DNA of 64,000 nucleotides from Streptomyces sp. TRM70350 (GCF_019219825.1 NZ_JAHUXH010000004.1:124001-188000), one strand, 5' to 3'. Counted from the first letter of the stretch, positions 44,974 to 54,887 are shown. Program-made: numbers and translations. Notes: a model not told the origin generated them from the letters alone.

Positions 44974-46002
44974 TCACACCTTCGGCGGAGCCGTCGAGCC
45001 GCGCGGCGTCAGTACCGGGGTCGGCACGGGATGCGAGCCGGACCCCTCGCCGGTGATCACACCGAACAGCGTCCGGGCGACGTCCGCCCCGAACCCGTGC
45101 ACGTCATGACTCATCGCGGACAACGTCGGATGCGTGAACCGGCACAGCTGCGAGTCGTCCCACGCCAGCAGCGACACGTCGTCCGGCACCTTCAGTCCCA
45201 TCTCGGCGGCCACCGACAGTCCGGCCACCGCCATGATGTCGTTGTCGTAGACGAGGGCCGTCGGCCGGTCCGGCGCGGACGCGCTCAGCAGTGACCGCGT
45301 GGCCCGCGCGCCCGCGTCGCCGGAGAAGTCGGTGGCCACCTGCCAGGCCCCGGCCAGCTTCAGCGCCCGCGCCGCCTCGTCGAACGCGGCCGTGCGGATC
45401 GCCGTGTGCCCGAGGGCCGCCGCACCGCCGACCCGGGCGATCCGCCGGTGCCCGAGCGCGGCCAGATAGCGCACCGCCTCGGTGACGGCGGTGGCGTCGT
45501 CGGTCCACACGGAGGTCAGGCCCCCGGTCAGCGACGGGTGCCCTACGGCCACCACCGGCAGCCCCAGCCGCTCGGCCACGGCCACCCGGGGGTCGTCGGC
45601 CTGGAAGTCCACCAGGATCGACCCGCCGATCTGCCGCCCCTTCCACCACGACTCCAGCAGCCCGGCCTCCTCCTGGAGGTCGCGCACCAGCCGCAGCAGC
45701 AGCGAGCAGGAGTGCTCGGTCAGCACGCTCTCCACACCCGAGACGAACTCCATGTAGAACGGTTCGAGCCCCAGCATCCGCGCCGGCCGGCAGATCGCCA
45801 GCCCCACCACGTCCACCCGGGCCCCCGCCAGCGACCGCGCGGTCAGATTCGGCGCCCAGCCCAGCTCCCGGGCCGCCCGGAAGATCCGCTCCCGGGTCGC
45901 CTCCGACAGCCCCGGCTTGTGGTTGAAGGCCAGCGACACCGCTCCCTTGGACACCCCGGCGCGCGCGGCGACGTCCTTGATGGTGACGCGGGGTGCGGTC
46001 AT
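44974..46002 (-). CDS. LacI-family transcriptional regulator
   Basis: A 342-residue repressor. The N-terminal helix-turn-helix and hinge are clear (VTIKDVAARAGVSKGAVSLA, then NLTARSLAGARVDVVGL). The rest is the sugar-binding-protein fold. It starts at ATG 46002 with an ATGA overlap on the beta-mannosidase stop, so both are made from one transcript. It probably senses a manno-oligosaccharide and controls the divergent beta-mannosidase and ABC transporter promoters. Confidence 0.92.
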   Translation of the reverse strand: MTAPRVTIKDVAARAGVSKGAVSLAFNHKPGLSEATRERIFRAARELGWAPNLTARSLAGARVDVVGLAICRPARMLGLEPFYMEFVSGVESVLTEHSCSLLLRLVRDLQEEAGLLESWWKGRQIGGSILVDFQADDPRVAVAERLGLPVVAVGHPSLTGGLTSVWTDDATAVTEAVRYLAALGHRRIARVGGAAALGHTAIRTAAFDEAARALKLAGAWQVATDFSGDAGARATRSLLSASAPDRPTALVYDNDIMAVAGLSVAAEMGLKVPDDVSLLAWDDSQLCRFTHPTLSAMSHDVHGFGADVARTLFGVITGEGSGSHPVPTPVLTPRGSTAPPKV

Positions 46003-48368
46003 CGCGCGGGCTCCACGCAGTACAGGGCGGCCCGGGCGGCGTCCGCGTCCGGAGCCCGCCAGCCGCTGACCCCGATGGTCACCCGCTCCCCGGGCAGCAG
46101 CGTCACCAGCCCGCGGTCGGCCCGCGCGTCCGGGTCCAGACGGTCGGCCTGCACCAGCAGATCCCGTACGAGGGTGTGGGCCGTCACCGCGATCCCGCCC
46201 GGCACGAGGTCGACGTCGAACTCCGGCCACGGGTAGGGGATCTGACGGTCCGGCGCCGGAAACCGCAGCGCCCGCAACCCTTGCGCGTCCGCCACCAGGA
46301 ACTCCTTCGCCCCGACCGGCTCCAGCTCCCTCGGCACCCGCACCAGGGCCACCTTCCGCGCACCGGCCGAGAACCGCAGGCTCGCCCCGCCGAGCACCCC
46401 GCCGTCGACCGACATCCGGCGCAGCGTCACCGCACCGGCCCACTCCCGCGCCGCCTGGTTCACGACCGCCACCACCAGCCCGCCGCCCCGCTCCTGCACG
46501 GTGAGCAACCGGTCCGCGTACAGCCGCCGCAGCTCGTGGTACAGCGGTTTCTCCCGCCCGTCGCCGTCGATCGCCGCCCAGGACGTCACCGGCCAGCAGT
46601 CGTTCAGCTGCCACACGACCGTGCCCGCGCACACCGGCCAGTGCGACCGCCAGTGCTCGATCCCGGCGGCGATCGCCCGCGCCTGGTTGACCTGCGTGAG
46701 GTAGTGCCACCGGTCGAAGTCGCCCGTGGGGAAGGCGAAGTGTCGCTCCAGCCCCCGGCGCAGCTTTCCGTTGCCGTCCTCCGCCTTCTGGTGGTGCAGC
46801 ATTCCGGGGGAGCCGGCGGCGAGCTCCTCACCCGGCAGCGACCGCCGCAGCGTGGCGTACGCGGGCGGCGCCTGCCAGCCGAACTCCGCGACGAACCGCG
46901 GCACCTGGAGCCGGTAGTCGGCGTAGTCGGCCCGGTTCCACACCTCCCAGGAGTGATGGGTCCCGTGCGCCGGATCGTTCGGGTGGTGCCGCCAGGATCC
47001 GGACCACGGACTCCCCGCCGCGTACGGCCGCGTCGGGTCCAGCTCGGCCACCACCCGCGGCAGCAGCCCCAGATAGTAGCCCTCGCCCCACGACTCCCCG
47101 GCGAGCCGCCGCTCCCAGTCCCAGTCCCGGAAACCCCACAGGTTCTCGTTGTTGCCGTTCCACAGCACCAGCGACGGATGCGGCATCAGCCGTACGACGT
47201 TCTCCCGGGCCTCGGCCTCCACCTCGCCCCGCAGCGGCTGCTCCTCCGGGTAGGCCGCGCACGCGAACGGGAAGTCCTGCCACACCAGCAGCCCGAGCTC
47301 GTCGCAGGCGGTGTAGAAGTCCTCGCTCTCGTAGATCCCCCCGCCCCACACCCGCACGAGGTCCACCCCGGCAGCGGCGGCCTGCCGCAACCGCTTCCGG
47401 TAACGCCCCCGCGTGATCCGCGAGGGAAACACGTCGTCCGGAATCCAGTTCACACCCCGCGCGAAGAGCCGCTCACCGTTGACGGCCAGCGTGAAACCGG
47501 TTCCGTACGCGTCCGCCGACGTGTCCAGCTCGACGCTGCGAAACCCGATCCGCCGCCGCCACACGTCAAGGGCCTCGTCCCCGTGCAGCAGCGTCAACTC
47601 GACGTCGTACAGCGCCTGCTCCCCGTACCCGCGCGGCCACCACAGCTCGGCATCCGCCACTTCCAGCCGTACGACCCCCTGCGAACCGTCGACCTCCGCC
47701 CGCGCCCGCGCCCCACCCACCCGGGCCTGCAGGACCAGCTCCGCCTCGACCCGCGTCCGCTCCACGTCGACATGCAGCTCGACCCGCCCCGTGCCCTCCT
47801 CGACCGTCACCAGCGGGCGCACCCGGGCGATCCGGGCCGTCGACCAGTGCTCCAGCCGCACCGGCCGCCAGATTCCGGCCGTCACCAGGGTGGGCCCCCA
47901 GTCCCAGCCGAAGGAGCAGGCCATCTTGCGGACGTACTGGTACGGCTCGGCGTAGGCGCCCGGCCGCTCACCCAGCCGCCCGCGCACGGCCTCGGCCTCG
48001 GTGTAGGCGGAGGCGAAACGGACGGTGAGCCGCCCATGGAGACCGGTCACGTCGAAGCGGTACGAACGGTGCATGTTCCGTACGCTGCCGAGGCGTTGCC
48101 CGTCGACCAGGATCTCGGCGGCCGTGTCGAGCCCCTCGAAGACGAGGTCGGTCTGCTCCTGCGCGGAGCCCGCGTCCAGCTCCCGCTCGTACGTCCACTC
48201 CCGCCGCCCGACCCACGCCACCTCCGCCTCGTTCCGCCCGAGAAACGGATCCGGGATCACGCCCGCGGCCAGCAGATCGGTGTGCACACAGCCGGGGACG
48301 TCGGCGGGGAGGGCGTCTCCCCCGTGCCGCAGGATCCATCCGTCGGCGAGCGGTGTGGCCTCCAGCAT
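45999..48368 (-). CDS. GH2 beta-mannosidase
   Basis: A 789-residue enzyme that removes terminal beta-linked mannose. The GH2 layout is complete: a sugar-binding jelly-roll (about 1-170), an immunoglobulin-like domain (about 190-280) and a TIM barrel. The acid/base is Glu408 in WNGNNEN, and the nucleophile is Glu495 in FVAEFGWQ. GWDWGPTL is typical of beta-mannosidases within GH2. There is no signal peptide, so it acts in the cytoplasm on imported sugars. The start ATG 48368 has AGGGAGAG upstream. It heads a two-gene operon with lacI and is divergent from the sugar transporter. Confidence 0.9.
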   Translation of the reverse strand: MLEATPLADGWILRHGGDALPADVPGCVHTDLLAAGVIPDPFLGRNEAEVAWVGRREWTYERELDAGSAQEQTDLVFEGLDTAAEILVDGQRLGSVRNMHRSYRFDVTGLHGRLTVRFASAYTEAEAVRGRLGERPGAYAEPYQYVRKMACSFGWDWGPTLVTAGIWRPVRLEHWSTARIARVRPLVTVEEGTGRVELHVDVERTRVEAELVLQARVGGARARAEVDGSQGVVRLEVADAELWWPRGYGEQALYDVELTLLHGDEALDVWRRRIGFRSVELDTSADAYGTGFTLAVNGERLFARGVNWIPDDVFPSRITRGRYRKRLRQAAAAGVDLVRVWGGGIYESEDFYTACDELGLLVWQDFPFACAAYPEEQPLRGEVEAEARENVVRLMPHPSLVLWNGNNENLWGFRDWDWERRLAGESWGEGYYLGLLPRVVAELDPTRPYAAGSPWSGSWRHHPNDPAHGTHHSWEVWNRADYADYRLQVPRFVAEFGWQAPPAYATLRRSLPGEELAAGSPGMLHHQKAEDGNGKLRRGLERHFAFPTGDFDRWHYLTQVNQARAIAAGIEHWRSHWPVCAGTVVWQLNDCWPVTSWAAIDGDGREKPLYHELRRLYADRLLTVQERGGGLVVAVVNQAAREWAGAVTLRRMSVDGGVLGGASLRFSAGARKVALVRVPRELEPVGAKEFLVADAQGLRALRFPAPDRQIPYPWPEFDVDLVPGGIAVTAHTLVRDLLVQADRLDPDARADRGLVTLLPGERVTIGVSGWRAPDADAARAALYCVEPAR

Positions 48369-48436
48369 GCGCTCTCTCCCTAAACCGGTCTACTCCAGGT
48401 CCTCCGCAGTGCCACCAGCCTTGGCGAGATTGGGAC

Positions 48437-48465
48437 TTTACCGGTTGAGAAAGCGCTGTCAGAGT
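48437..48465 (+). promoter_or_regulatory. Promoter and LacI-type operator of the sugar ABC operon
   Basis: TTTACC (48437-48442), 17 bases and CAGAGT (48460-48465) form a likely promoter. GAGAAAGCGCTGTCAG (48447-48462), an imperfect palindrome with the LacI-family core AAGCGCT, fills the spacer, so repressor would block polymerase. The LacI protein encoded next door is the obvious ligand. Confidence 0.55.
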
Positions 48466-48526
48466 GCCGAATCAGCCAACCCGCAGTGCTCGTCCGGTCC
48501 GGCTTTCGAGAACGGAGCTGATGCAC

Positions 48527-49837
48527 ATGAACCGCCGTACAGTCCTCGCCGCGGCGACGGCCGCCCTGCTGCTCTCCGCCTGCACCGGGACAGGGGGCAC
48601 GTCCAAGGGCGCGGAGGCGAAGGCGCCCGACGACCCGTCGAAGGTGAGCGGGACCATCACGGTCCTCACCCAGCGGACCGACCTCGTGCAGAACGGCACG
48701 ATGGAGAAGTACGCCGCCGAGTTCAACAAGACCCATCCCCGGGTGAAGGTCGAGTTCCAGGCCCTCACCAACTACGAGGCCGAGGTCAAGATCCGGATGA
48801 ACACGGAGAACTACGGCGACGTCCTGATGATCCCCGTGGTGATCAAGAAGGACGACTACCCGACGTTCTTCGCCTCACTCGGCACCGAGGCCGAACGCAG
48901 CGAGAAGTACCGTTTCACCGACTTCACGGCCGTCGACGGCAAGGTCTACGGGCAGAGCCCGATCGGCGTGATGCCCGGCTTCGTCTACAACAAGCGGGTC
49001 TGGCGCGAGGCAGGGATCACCGACTGGCCCACGACTCCCGACGCGTTCCTCGACGGCCTCGAGGCGATCAAGGACAAGACCGACGCCGTCCCGTACTACA
49101 CCAACTTCGCCGCCGGATGGCCGCTCACCTCCTGGACGTACGTCAACGGCTCGGTCCACTGCGACACCGCGGCGACCACGAAACTCGCCGAGGGCGACCC
49201 GTGGGCCGAGGGCGCCGACCTGCGCGTGGGGGACACGCTGCTGTACGAGATCGTGCGCCGGGGCCTCGCCGAGAAGGACCCGACGACCACCAACTGGGAG
49301 GAGTCCAAGCCCCGCTTGGCGAAGGGCGAGATCGCCACGCAGTGGCTCGGCACCTGGGCGATCACCCAGTTCCAGGACGCCGCCCGGCAGGCCGGGGTGA
49401 ACCCCGACGACATCGGTTTCATGCCGTTCCCGGCCCAGACGGACGGCCGGTTCTGCGCCGCCCTCAGCCCGGACTACCACCAGGCCGTCAACATCCACTC
49501 CGAGCACAAGGAGGCGGCCCGCGCCTGGATCGACTGGTTCACCGACAAGTCCGGCTACGTCGAGGACAACCTGGCCATCTCCCCGCTCCAGGGCGCCCCG
49601 CTGCCCGAGGTGCTCAAGCCGTACGAGGACGCGGACGTCAAGCTCATCGAGCTGGACGACGCGGCGGGCGCGCAGGTCAAGGAGATCGACGCCCGGTCGG
49701 AGGTCGGCATCTACGCCCCCGACTACCGCCAGGACCTGGTCGACCTCGCGCGCGGCGCCCGGCAGGGCAGCCTGGACGGTTTCCTGGACGACCTCGGCGA
49801 GAAGTGGACGGCGGCGCGGGCGAACGCGGGGTCGTGA
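48527..49837 (+). CDS. Sugar-binding lipoprotein of ABC transporter
   Basis: A 436-residue extracellular solute-binding protein (family 1). Signal peptide MNRRTVLAAATAALLLSAC with lipobox LSAC. The mature part begins with a Gly/Lys-rich linker, then SGTITVLTQRTDLVQNGTME. ATG 48527 is chosen over ATG 48521 by spacing from GGAG. The divergent beta-mannosidase and LacI genes suggest a ligand such as mannobiose or another beta-mannoside. This is inferred from context only. Confidence 0.88.
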   Translation: MNRRTVLAAATAALLLSACTGTGGTSKGAEAKAPDDPSKVSGTITVLTQRTDLVQNGTMEKYAAEFNKTHPRVKVEFQALTNYEAEVKIRMNTENYGDVLMIPVVIKKDDYPTFFASLGTEAERSEKYRFTDFTAVDGKVYGQSPIGVMPGFVYNKRVWREAGITDWPTTPDAFLDGLEAIKDKTDAVPYYTNFAAGWPLTSWTYVNGSVHCDTAATTKLAEGDPWAEGADLRVGDTLLYEIVRRGLAEKDPTTTNWEESKPRLAKGEIATQWLGTWAITQFQDAARQAGVNPDDIGFMPFPAQTDGRFCAALSPDYHQAVNIHSEHKEAARAWIDWFTDKSGYVEDNLAISPLQGAPLPEVLKPYEDADVKLIELDDAAGAQVKEIDARSEVGIYAPDYRQDLVDLARGARQGSLDGFLDDLGEKWTAARANAGS

Positions 49838-50784
49838 TGACGGACACGACGCAGCAGGCGGCGCGGCCCACGCCGGTCGCGCCCCCGGCCCCCGTACCGG
49901 CCAAGGCCCCGCGCGGCGCACACCGGTGGCGGGGCCTGACCCCCTGGCTGTTCCTGCTCGCCCCGCTGGCGCTGCTGCTGGTCTTCACCTACGCGCCGAT
50001 CGTCAACATGGTCGCCTACAGCTTCACCGACTGGGACGGCGTGAGCCCGGAACTGCACTACACGGGCGTCGGCAACTACGTCGAGATCTTCACCCGAGAG
50101 GACCTCTTCCAGGTCTTCTTCGTCTCCGGCTACTACCTCGCCGCCTCCGTCGTACAGATCGCCGCCGCGCTGTACTTCGCGACGATCCTGAGCTTCAACG
50201 TCCGCTTCCGGAACTTCTTCAAGGGCGTGCTCTTCTTCCCGTACCTGATCAACGGGGTCGCGATCGGTTTCGTCTTCCTCTACTTCTTCCAGGACGGCGG
50301 CACCCTCGACTCCGTCCTCGGCCTGTTCGGCGTCCACACGGACCACGCCTGGCTCGGCACGCCGACGTCGGCGAACACCTCTCTGGCGGCCGTGTCCGTC
50401 TGGCGCTACCTGGGCCTGAACTTCGTCCTGTTCCTGGGCGCGATCCAGTCCATCCCGTCCGAGCTGTACGAGGCGGCCGAACTGGACGGCGCCAACCGCT
50501 GGCAGCAGTTCCGCCACATCATCGCGCCCGGCATCAAACCGGTCCTGACCCTGACCGTGATCCTCTCGATCTCCGGCTCGCTGTCGGCCTTCGAGATCCC
50601 CTACATCATGACCGGCGGCGCGACCGGCACCGAGACCTTCGTGATCCAGACCGTGAAGCTGGCCTTCCAGTTCAACAAGACGGGACTCGCCTCGGCGGCG
50701 GCCGTCGTGCTGCTGCTGATCATCCTGGCGGTGACCTGGGTGCAGCGGCGGCTCGTTCCCGACGAGAGGGTGGACCTCGTATGA
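49837..50784 (+). CDS. Sugar ABC transporter permease (MalF type)
   Basis: A 315-residue membrane protein with a Pro/Ala-rich cytoplasmic N-terminus (about 1-35) and six helices. The EAA loop is LYEAAELDGANRWQQFRHI. The start ATG shares one base with the preceding stop (TGATG). It pairs with the next gene to form the channel. No ATPase gene is in the operon, so MsiK or a similar shared ATPase is expected. Confidence 0.9.
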   Translation: MTDTTQQAARPTPVAPPAPVPAKAPRGAHRWRGLTPWLFLLAPLALLLVFTYAPIVNMVAYSFTDWDGVSPELHYTGVGNYVEIFTREDLFQVFFVSGYYLAASVVQIAAALYFATILSFNVRFRNFFKGVLFFPYLINGVAIGFVFLYFFQDGGTLDSVLGLFGVHTDHAWLGTPTSANTSLAAVSVWRYLGLNFVLFLGAIQSIPSELYEAAELDGANRWQQFRHIIAPGIKPVLTLTVILSISGSLSAFEIPYIMTGGATGTETFVIQTVKLAFQFNKTGLASAAAVVLLLIILAVTWVQRRLVPDERVDLV

Positions 50785-51611
50785 CGCGCCGCGCGGTGGC
50801 CCGCACGCTGGTGTACCTGTCGCTGCTCGGGGCGACCGTGGTCGTCCTGCTGCCGCCGGCCGTGGTCTTCCTGACGTCGCTCAAGTCGGACGAGGAGATG
50901 GCGAACGGCGGCGGCGCCCTGACCCTCCCCGAGAACCCGCTCCACTTCGGCAACTACGTGACGGCGTTCCAGGACGGCCGGATGCTCGCGGCGTTCGGCA
51001 ACACGGCCTTCATCCTGCTGTTCGCCATCGGCGGGACGGTCCTGATCGGCTCGATGACGGCGTACGCGATCGACCGCTTCACGTTCCGCTTCAAGAAGCT
51101 GGTCGTGGCGTTGTTCCTGATCGCCGCTCTGGTCCCCGGGGTGACGACCCAGGTGGCGACCTTCCAGATCGTCAACAGCTTCGGCTTGTTCGACACCCGG
51201 TGGGCGCCGATCGTGCTCTACATGGGCACGGACATCGTGTCGATCTACATCTTCCTGCAGTTCGTCCGGTCCATCCCGATCTCCCTGGACGAATCGGCCC
51301 GCCTGGACGGCGCCAACGCCTTCACCGTCTACCGCAAGATCATCTTTCCGTTGCTGAAACCGGCGATCGCCACCGTCGTGATCGTGAAGGGCATCACCGT
51401 CTACAACGACTTCTACATCCCCTTCCTCTACATGCCGTCGGAGGACCTTGGCGTGATATCGACGTCCCTGTTCCGCTTCCGCGGCCCGTTCGGAGCGCAC
51501 TGGGAGACGATCTCGGCGGGCGCGGTGCTGGTGATCCTCCCGACGCTGGTCGTGTTCCTGCTGCTGCAGCGCTACATCTACAACGGCTTCATGAAAGGAG
51601 CGACCAGGTGA
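50781..51611 (+). CDS. Sugar ABC transporter permease (MalG type)
   Basis: A 276-residue membrane protein with six helices. The EAA loop reads LDESARLDGANAFTVYRKI. It starts with an ATGA overlap on the first permease. It ends the transporter operon, and RNase D converges 72 bases beyond. Confidence 0.9.
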   Translation: MTRRAVARTLVYLSLLGATVVVLLPPAVVFLTSLKSDEEMANGGGALTLPENPLHFGNYVTAFQDGRMLAAFGNTAFILLFAIGGTVLIGSMTAYAIDRFTFRFKKLVVALFLIAALVPGVTTQVATFQIVNSFGLFDTRWAPIVLYMGTDIVSIYIFLQFVRSIPISLDESARLDGANAFTVYRKIIFPLLKPAIATVVIVKGITVYNDFYIPFLYMPSEDLGVISTSLFRFRGPFGAHWETISAGAVLVILPTLVVFLLLQRYIYNGFMKGATR

Positions 51612-51683
51612 GGTGCGCTCAGGGGCGCGCGGAGGACTGCGCGAGAACACCCACGACCCGCACCCGCCGTACGAGAGAACCCG

Positions 51684-52970
51684 CTACGGCGCTTCGGCGG
51701 ACAGCGCAGCCACCAGAACCGGCGTGACAAGCTCCACCTGCCACGCCCGAGCCCCGTACCCGCGCAGCACCGCGACAACGGCCTCCACGTCGGCAGACGG
51801 CGGCTCCCAGCACACCCGCCGCACCGTGTCCGGCGCGATCAGGTTCTCCTGCGGCAGACCGAGCTGCTCGGCCAGCGCGGACACGCCGGCGCGAGCCGCC
51901 GACAGCCGGGCGGCGGCCGCCGGGTCCTTGTCGGCCCACGCCCGCGGCGGCGGAGGCCCCGCGAGCGGCTGCCCCGGCTGCGGCAGCTGTGACTCGGGCA
52001 GCGCCTTGGCGCGATCCACCGCGGCCTGCCACTGCTCCAGCTGCCGCCGCCCCATCCGATGCCCGAACCCGTTCAGCGCGGACAGCGCGTGCACCGTGCC
52101 CGGTAGCGCGAGCGCGGCCTCGACGATGGCCGCGTCCGACAGCACCTTGCCCGGTGAGATGTCTCTGCGCTGCGCGATCCGGTCGCGGGTCTGCCACAGC
52201 TCGCGCACCACGGCGAGCTGCCGCCGCCGGCGCACCTTGTGCATCCCGGACGTACGGCGCCACGGGTCCTTGCGGGGCTCCGGCGGCGGCGCGGCCACGA
52301 TCGCGTCGAACTCCTGCTGGGCCCACTCCAGCTTGCCCTGCCGGTCCAGCTCCTTCTCCAGCGCGTCCCGCAGATCGACGAGCAGCTCGACGTCGAGGGC
52401 CGCGTAGCGCAGCCAGGGCTCGGGCAGCGGGCGGGTGGACCAGTCGACGGCGGAGTGGCCCTTCTCCAGGACGAAGCCGAGCACGCTCTCGACCATGGCG
52501 CCCAGGCCGACCCGCGGGAAACCGGAGAGCCGCCCGGCCAGCTCGGTGTCGAACAGCCGCGTCGGCACCATGCCTATCTCCCGAAGGCACGGCAGGTCCT
52601 GGGTGGCGGCGTGCAGCACCCACTCCACGCCGGACAGCGCGTCACCGAGCGCCGACAGGTCGGGGCAGGCCACCGGGTCGATCAGCGCGCTGCCCGCGCC
52701 CTGGCGGCGCAGCTGTACGAGGTACGCGCGCTGTCCGTAGCGGTAGCCGGAGGCGCGCTCGGCGTCGACGGCGACGGGGCCGGAGCCCGCGGCGAAGGCG
52801 GCGATCACCTCGGCGAGGCCTGCCTCGTCCGCGATCACGGGCGGAATGCCGTCACGCGGTTCCAGCAAAGGGATCGGCGCCTCCGTAACAGAAGATCCGC
52901 CGTCTTCCGGAGGAGCGCCCCCGGTGATGCGCAGTGAACTGTCTGCTGCGGTTTCTTGGGCGTCGGTCAC
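51684..52970 (-). CDS. rnd: Ribonuclease D-like 3'-5' exonuclease with HRDC domain
   Basis: A 428-residue protein. The DEDDy exonuclease residues are Asp69 and Glu71 (VAVDAERA), Asp125 (ATQDLPCL), and Tyr189/Asp193 (RYAALDVELL). The HRDC domain lies about residues 235-315 (RRQLAVVRELWQTRDRIAQ). The family trims tRNA and other RNA 3' ends. The first 40 residues are a low-complexity extension. It starts at GTG 52970 with no ribosome binding site. TACCCT lies six bases upstream, a -10-like hexamer, so the message is probably leaderless. Confidence 0.9.
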   Translation of the reverse strand: MTDAQETAADSSLRITGGAPPEDGGSSVTEAPIPLLEPRDGIPPVIADEAGLAEVIAAFAAGSGPVAVDAERASGYRYGQRAYLVQLRRQGAGSALIDPVACPDLSALGDALSGVEWVLHAATQDLPCLREIGMVPTRLFDTELAGRLSGFPRVGLGAMVESVLGFVLEKGHSAVDWSTRPLPEPWLRYAALDVELLVDLRDALEKELDRQGKLEWAQQEFDAIVAAPPPEPRKDPWRRTSGMHKVRRRRQLAVVRELWQTRDRIAQRRDISPGKVLSDAAIVEAALALPGTVHALSALNGFGHRMGRRQLEQWQAAVDRAKALPESQLPQPGQPLAGPPPPRAWADKDPAAAARLSAARAGVSALAEQLGLPQENLIAPDTVRRVCWEPPSADVEAVVAVLRGYGARAWQVELVTPVLVAALSAEAP

Positions 52971-52996
52971 CTGTCAAGGGTATCTGTGGATGGACA

Positions 52997-53030
52997 GCGC
53001 CCGCCGACGGAACGTTCCGTCGACGGGCGC
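52997..53030. repeat. Long palindrome upstream of RNase D
   Basis: GCGCCCGCCGACGGAACG (52997-53014) is followed directly by its near-perfect complement to 53030 (one mismatch). It could be a terminator for transcription from either side or an operator near the RNase D start. Confidence 0.5.
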
Positions 53031-53148
53031 GCGAGGGTCGCAAACGAGTCAGGTCCATGTGGGATCCCGGTCACGACCGGGAGGGGGACGCGGGCGGGCT
53101 GCGGCGGCTCGATCCCGTTCACGTCAGTGAATGCCGAGGTGAGTCGCC

Positions 53149-53275
53149 AGGGGGGCGGCTCGGGGAGGGGCGTGGGGAGGGCGTGGGGGAGGGTGGGGGG
53201 AAGCGGGGAACAAAGCGGGGAACGGGGAGTGGGCTGGGAGTGGGAAGTGGCGGCTCGGAGCGTGGGGGTGCGGTG
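53149..53275 (+). repeat. G-rich low-complexity tract with G-quadruplex potential
   Basis: About 125 bases carry more than ten runs of three or more G (for example GGGGAGGGG, GGGAGGG, GGGTGGGGGG) with short loops. The tract fills most of the 311-base gap between RNase D and the response-regulator stop. No gene is seen in it. Confidence 0.7.
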
Positions 53276-53281
53276 CGGTCG

Positions 53282-53944
53282 TCAGTGGATGATGCCGGTG
53301 CGCAGGGCCACGGCGACCATCCCGGCGCGGTCACCCGTGCCGAGCTTGCGTGCGATGCGGGCGAGGTGGCTCTTGACGGTCAGTGCGGACAGGCCCATCG
53401 AGACGCCGATCGCCTTGTTCGACTGGCCTTCGGCGACCAGGCGCAGCACCTCGACCTCGCGGCCGGACAGCTCGCGGTAGCCACCCGGGTGACTCGGGGC
53501 ACCCGGGGGGCGGCGGTGCAGGCGGGCGGCGGCCGCGCCGATGGGGGCGGCACCGGGCCGGGTGGGGAGCCCGACGTTGGTGCGGGTGCCGGTGACGACG
53601 TAGCCCTTCACGCCGCCCGCGAGGGCGTTGCGCACGGCGCCGATGTCGTCGGCGGCGGACAGGGCGAGCCCGTTGGGCCAGCCCGCGGCGCGGGTCTCGG
53701 ACAGGAGCGTCAGACCGGAACCGTCCGGCAGATGGACGTCGGCGACGCAGATGTCGCGGGGGTTGCCGATGCGGGGACGAGCCTCGGCGATGGACGAGGC
53801 CTCGATGACATCGCGCACACCGAGCGCCCACAGGTGGCGGGTGACGGTGGAGCGGACGCGGGGATCGGCCACGACCACCATCGCGGTCGGCTTGTTCGGG
53901 CGGTAGGCGACCAGGCTTGCGGGCTGCTCTAGGAGAACGGACAC
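53282..53944 (-). CDS. NarL/FixJ-type response regulator
   Basis: A 220-residue regulator. The receiver domain (about 20-120) has Asp27, phospho-acceptor Asp69 (CVADVHLPDGSG), Ser96 and Lys113. The C-terminal LuxR helix-turn-helix is clear (LSGREVEVLRLVAEGQSNKA). GTG 53944 is chosen because AGGAGG lies four bases upstream. Longer in-frame starts lack a site. No sensor kinase gene is adjacent, so it is an orphan. The 274-base gap upstream is comparatively A+T-rich and probably holds its promoter. Confidence 0.88.
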   Translation of the reverse strand: MSVLLEQPASLVAYRPNKPTAMVVVADPRVRSTVTRHLWALGVRDVIEASSIAEARPRIGNPRDICVADVHLPDGSGLTLLSETRAAGWPNGLALSAADDIGAVRNALAGGVKGYVVTGTRTNVGLPTRPGAAPIGAAAARLHRRPPGAPSHPGGYRELSGREVEVLRLVAEGQSNKAIGVSMGLSALTVKSHLARIARKLGTGDRAGMVAVALRTGIIH

Positions 53945-54218
53945 CAGGCCTCCTGGGTGCGGGACGGGTCGGCTCGTGGGGGGTGAAGCCGGGACGAACC
54001 GTGCTTTCAAGGTCACAGTCGTCTTCGGCACCAAACCGGTCCGCCTTTAGAGAATGATCACGATCTGGTGAGTAACAATCCGGGCAATTCGGACGCGCGA
54101 TCGATCGCCCGAAGATCGAACGGTTTCGGTTCGATTCGCTGTCCGGTCGAAAGTTTCCGTATCGACAAAGAGATCAGCCCAAATGGGTGTATAAGGGTTT
54201 GACGAGTCGCCCCGTGGG

Positions 54219-54887
54219 TCAGCGGGACTGCGGCCCCCGCCGCTGTGGCAGGGTCACCACGGACGCGTCGCCCGGCCCCGCCGGCGGCAGACCCGCGACC
54301 TGGGCGAGCAGGTCGCACCAGGAGGCGAGGTGGGCCGCGGTGTCCGGCACGCCGCCCAGGCCCTCGCGGGGCGTCCAGGAGGCCCGGATCTCGATCTGCG
54401 AGGCGGCGGGACGAGCGGACAGCCCGCCGAAGTAGTGCGAACTCGCGCGCGTGACCGTGCCGCTCGGCTCGCCGTACGTCAGCCCGCGCGCCTGCAGCGC
54501 ACCGGTCAGCCAGCTCCAGCACACCTCGGGCAGCAGCGGGTCGGCGGCCATCTCCGGTTCCAGCTCCGCCCGGACCAGCGTCACCAGGCGGAAGGTGCCG
54601 CGCCAGGCGTCGTGCCCGGCGGGGTCGTGCAGCAGCACCAGGCGCCCGTCCGCGAGGTCCTGGTCGCCGTCGACGACGGTGGCCTCCAGCGCGTAGGCGT
54701 GCGGGGCCAGCCGCTGGGGCGCGCGCGTGGGCTCGACCTCGATCTGCGGCCGCAGCCGTGCGGAGCGCAGCGCCTCGACGGCGGCCCGGAAGGGCAGCGG
54801 AGCCGTGTCGCCCGTATGCAGGTCGCCCTCCTTCGGGTCGTCCATTCCGCCAGCGCCGTCCGACAGTCGTCCCTGAGCCGCAGCCAT
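54219..54887 (-). CDS. DUF3000 domain-containing protein
   Basis: A 222-residue cytosolic protein matching the actinobacterial DUF3000 family, for example [32 protein letters not shown] and [11 protein letters not shown]. The first 30 residues are Gly/Asp-rich and variable. It is divergent from hemE, as in other streptomycetes as I recall, and conserved next to it. Function unknown. A haem-related role would only be a guess from position. Confidence 0.85.
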   Translation of the reverse strand: MAAAQGRLSDGAGGMDDPKEGDLHTGDTAPLPFRAAVEALRSARLRPQIEVEPTRAPQRLAPHAYALEATVVDGDQDLADGRLVLLHDPAGHDAWRGTFRLVTLVRAELEPEMAADPLLPEVCWSWLTGALQARGLTYGEPSGTVTRASSHYFGGLSARPAASQIEIRASWTPREGLGGVPDTAAHLASWCDLLAQVAGLPPAGPGDASVVTLPQRRGPQSR

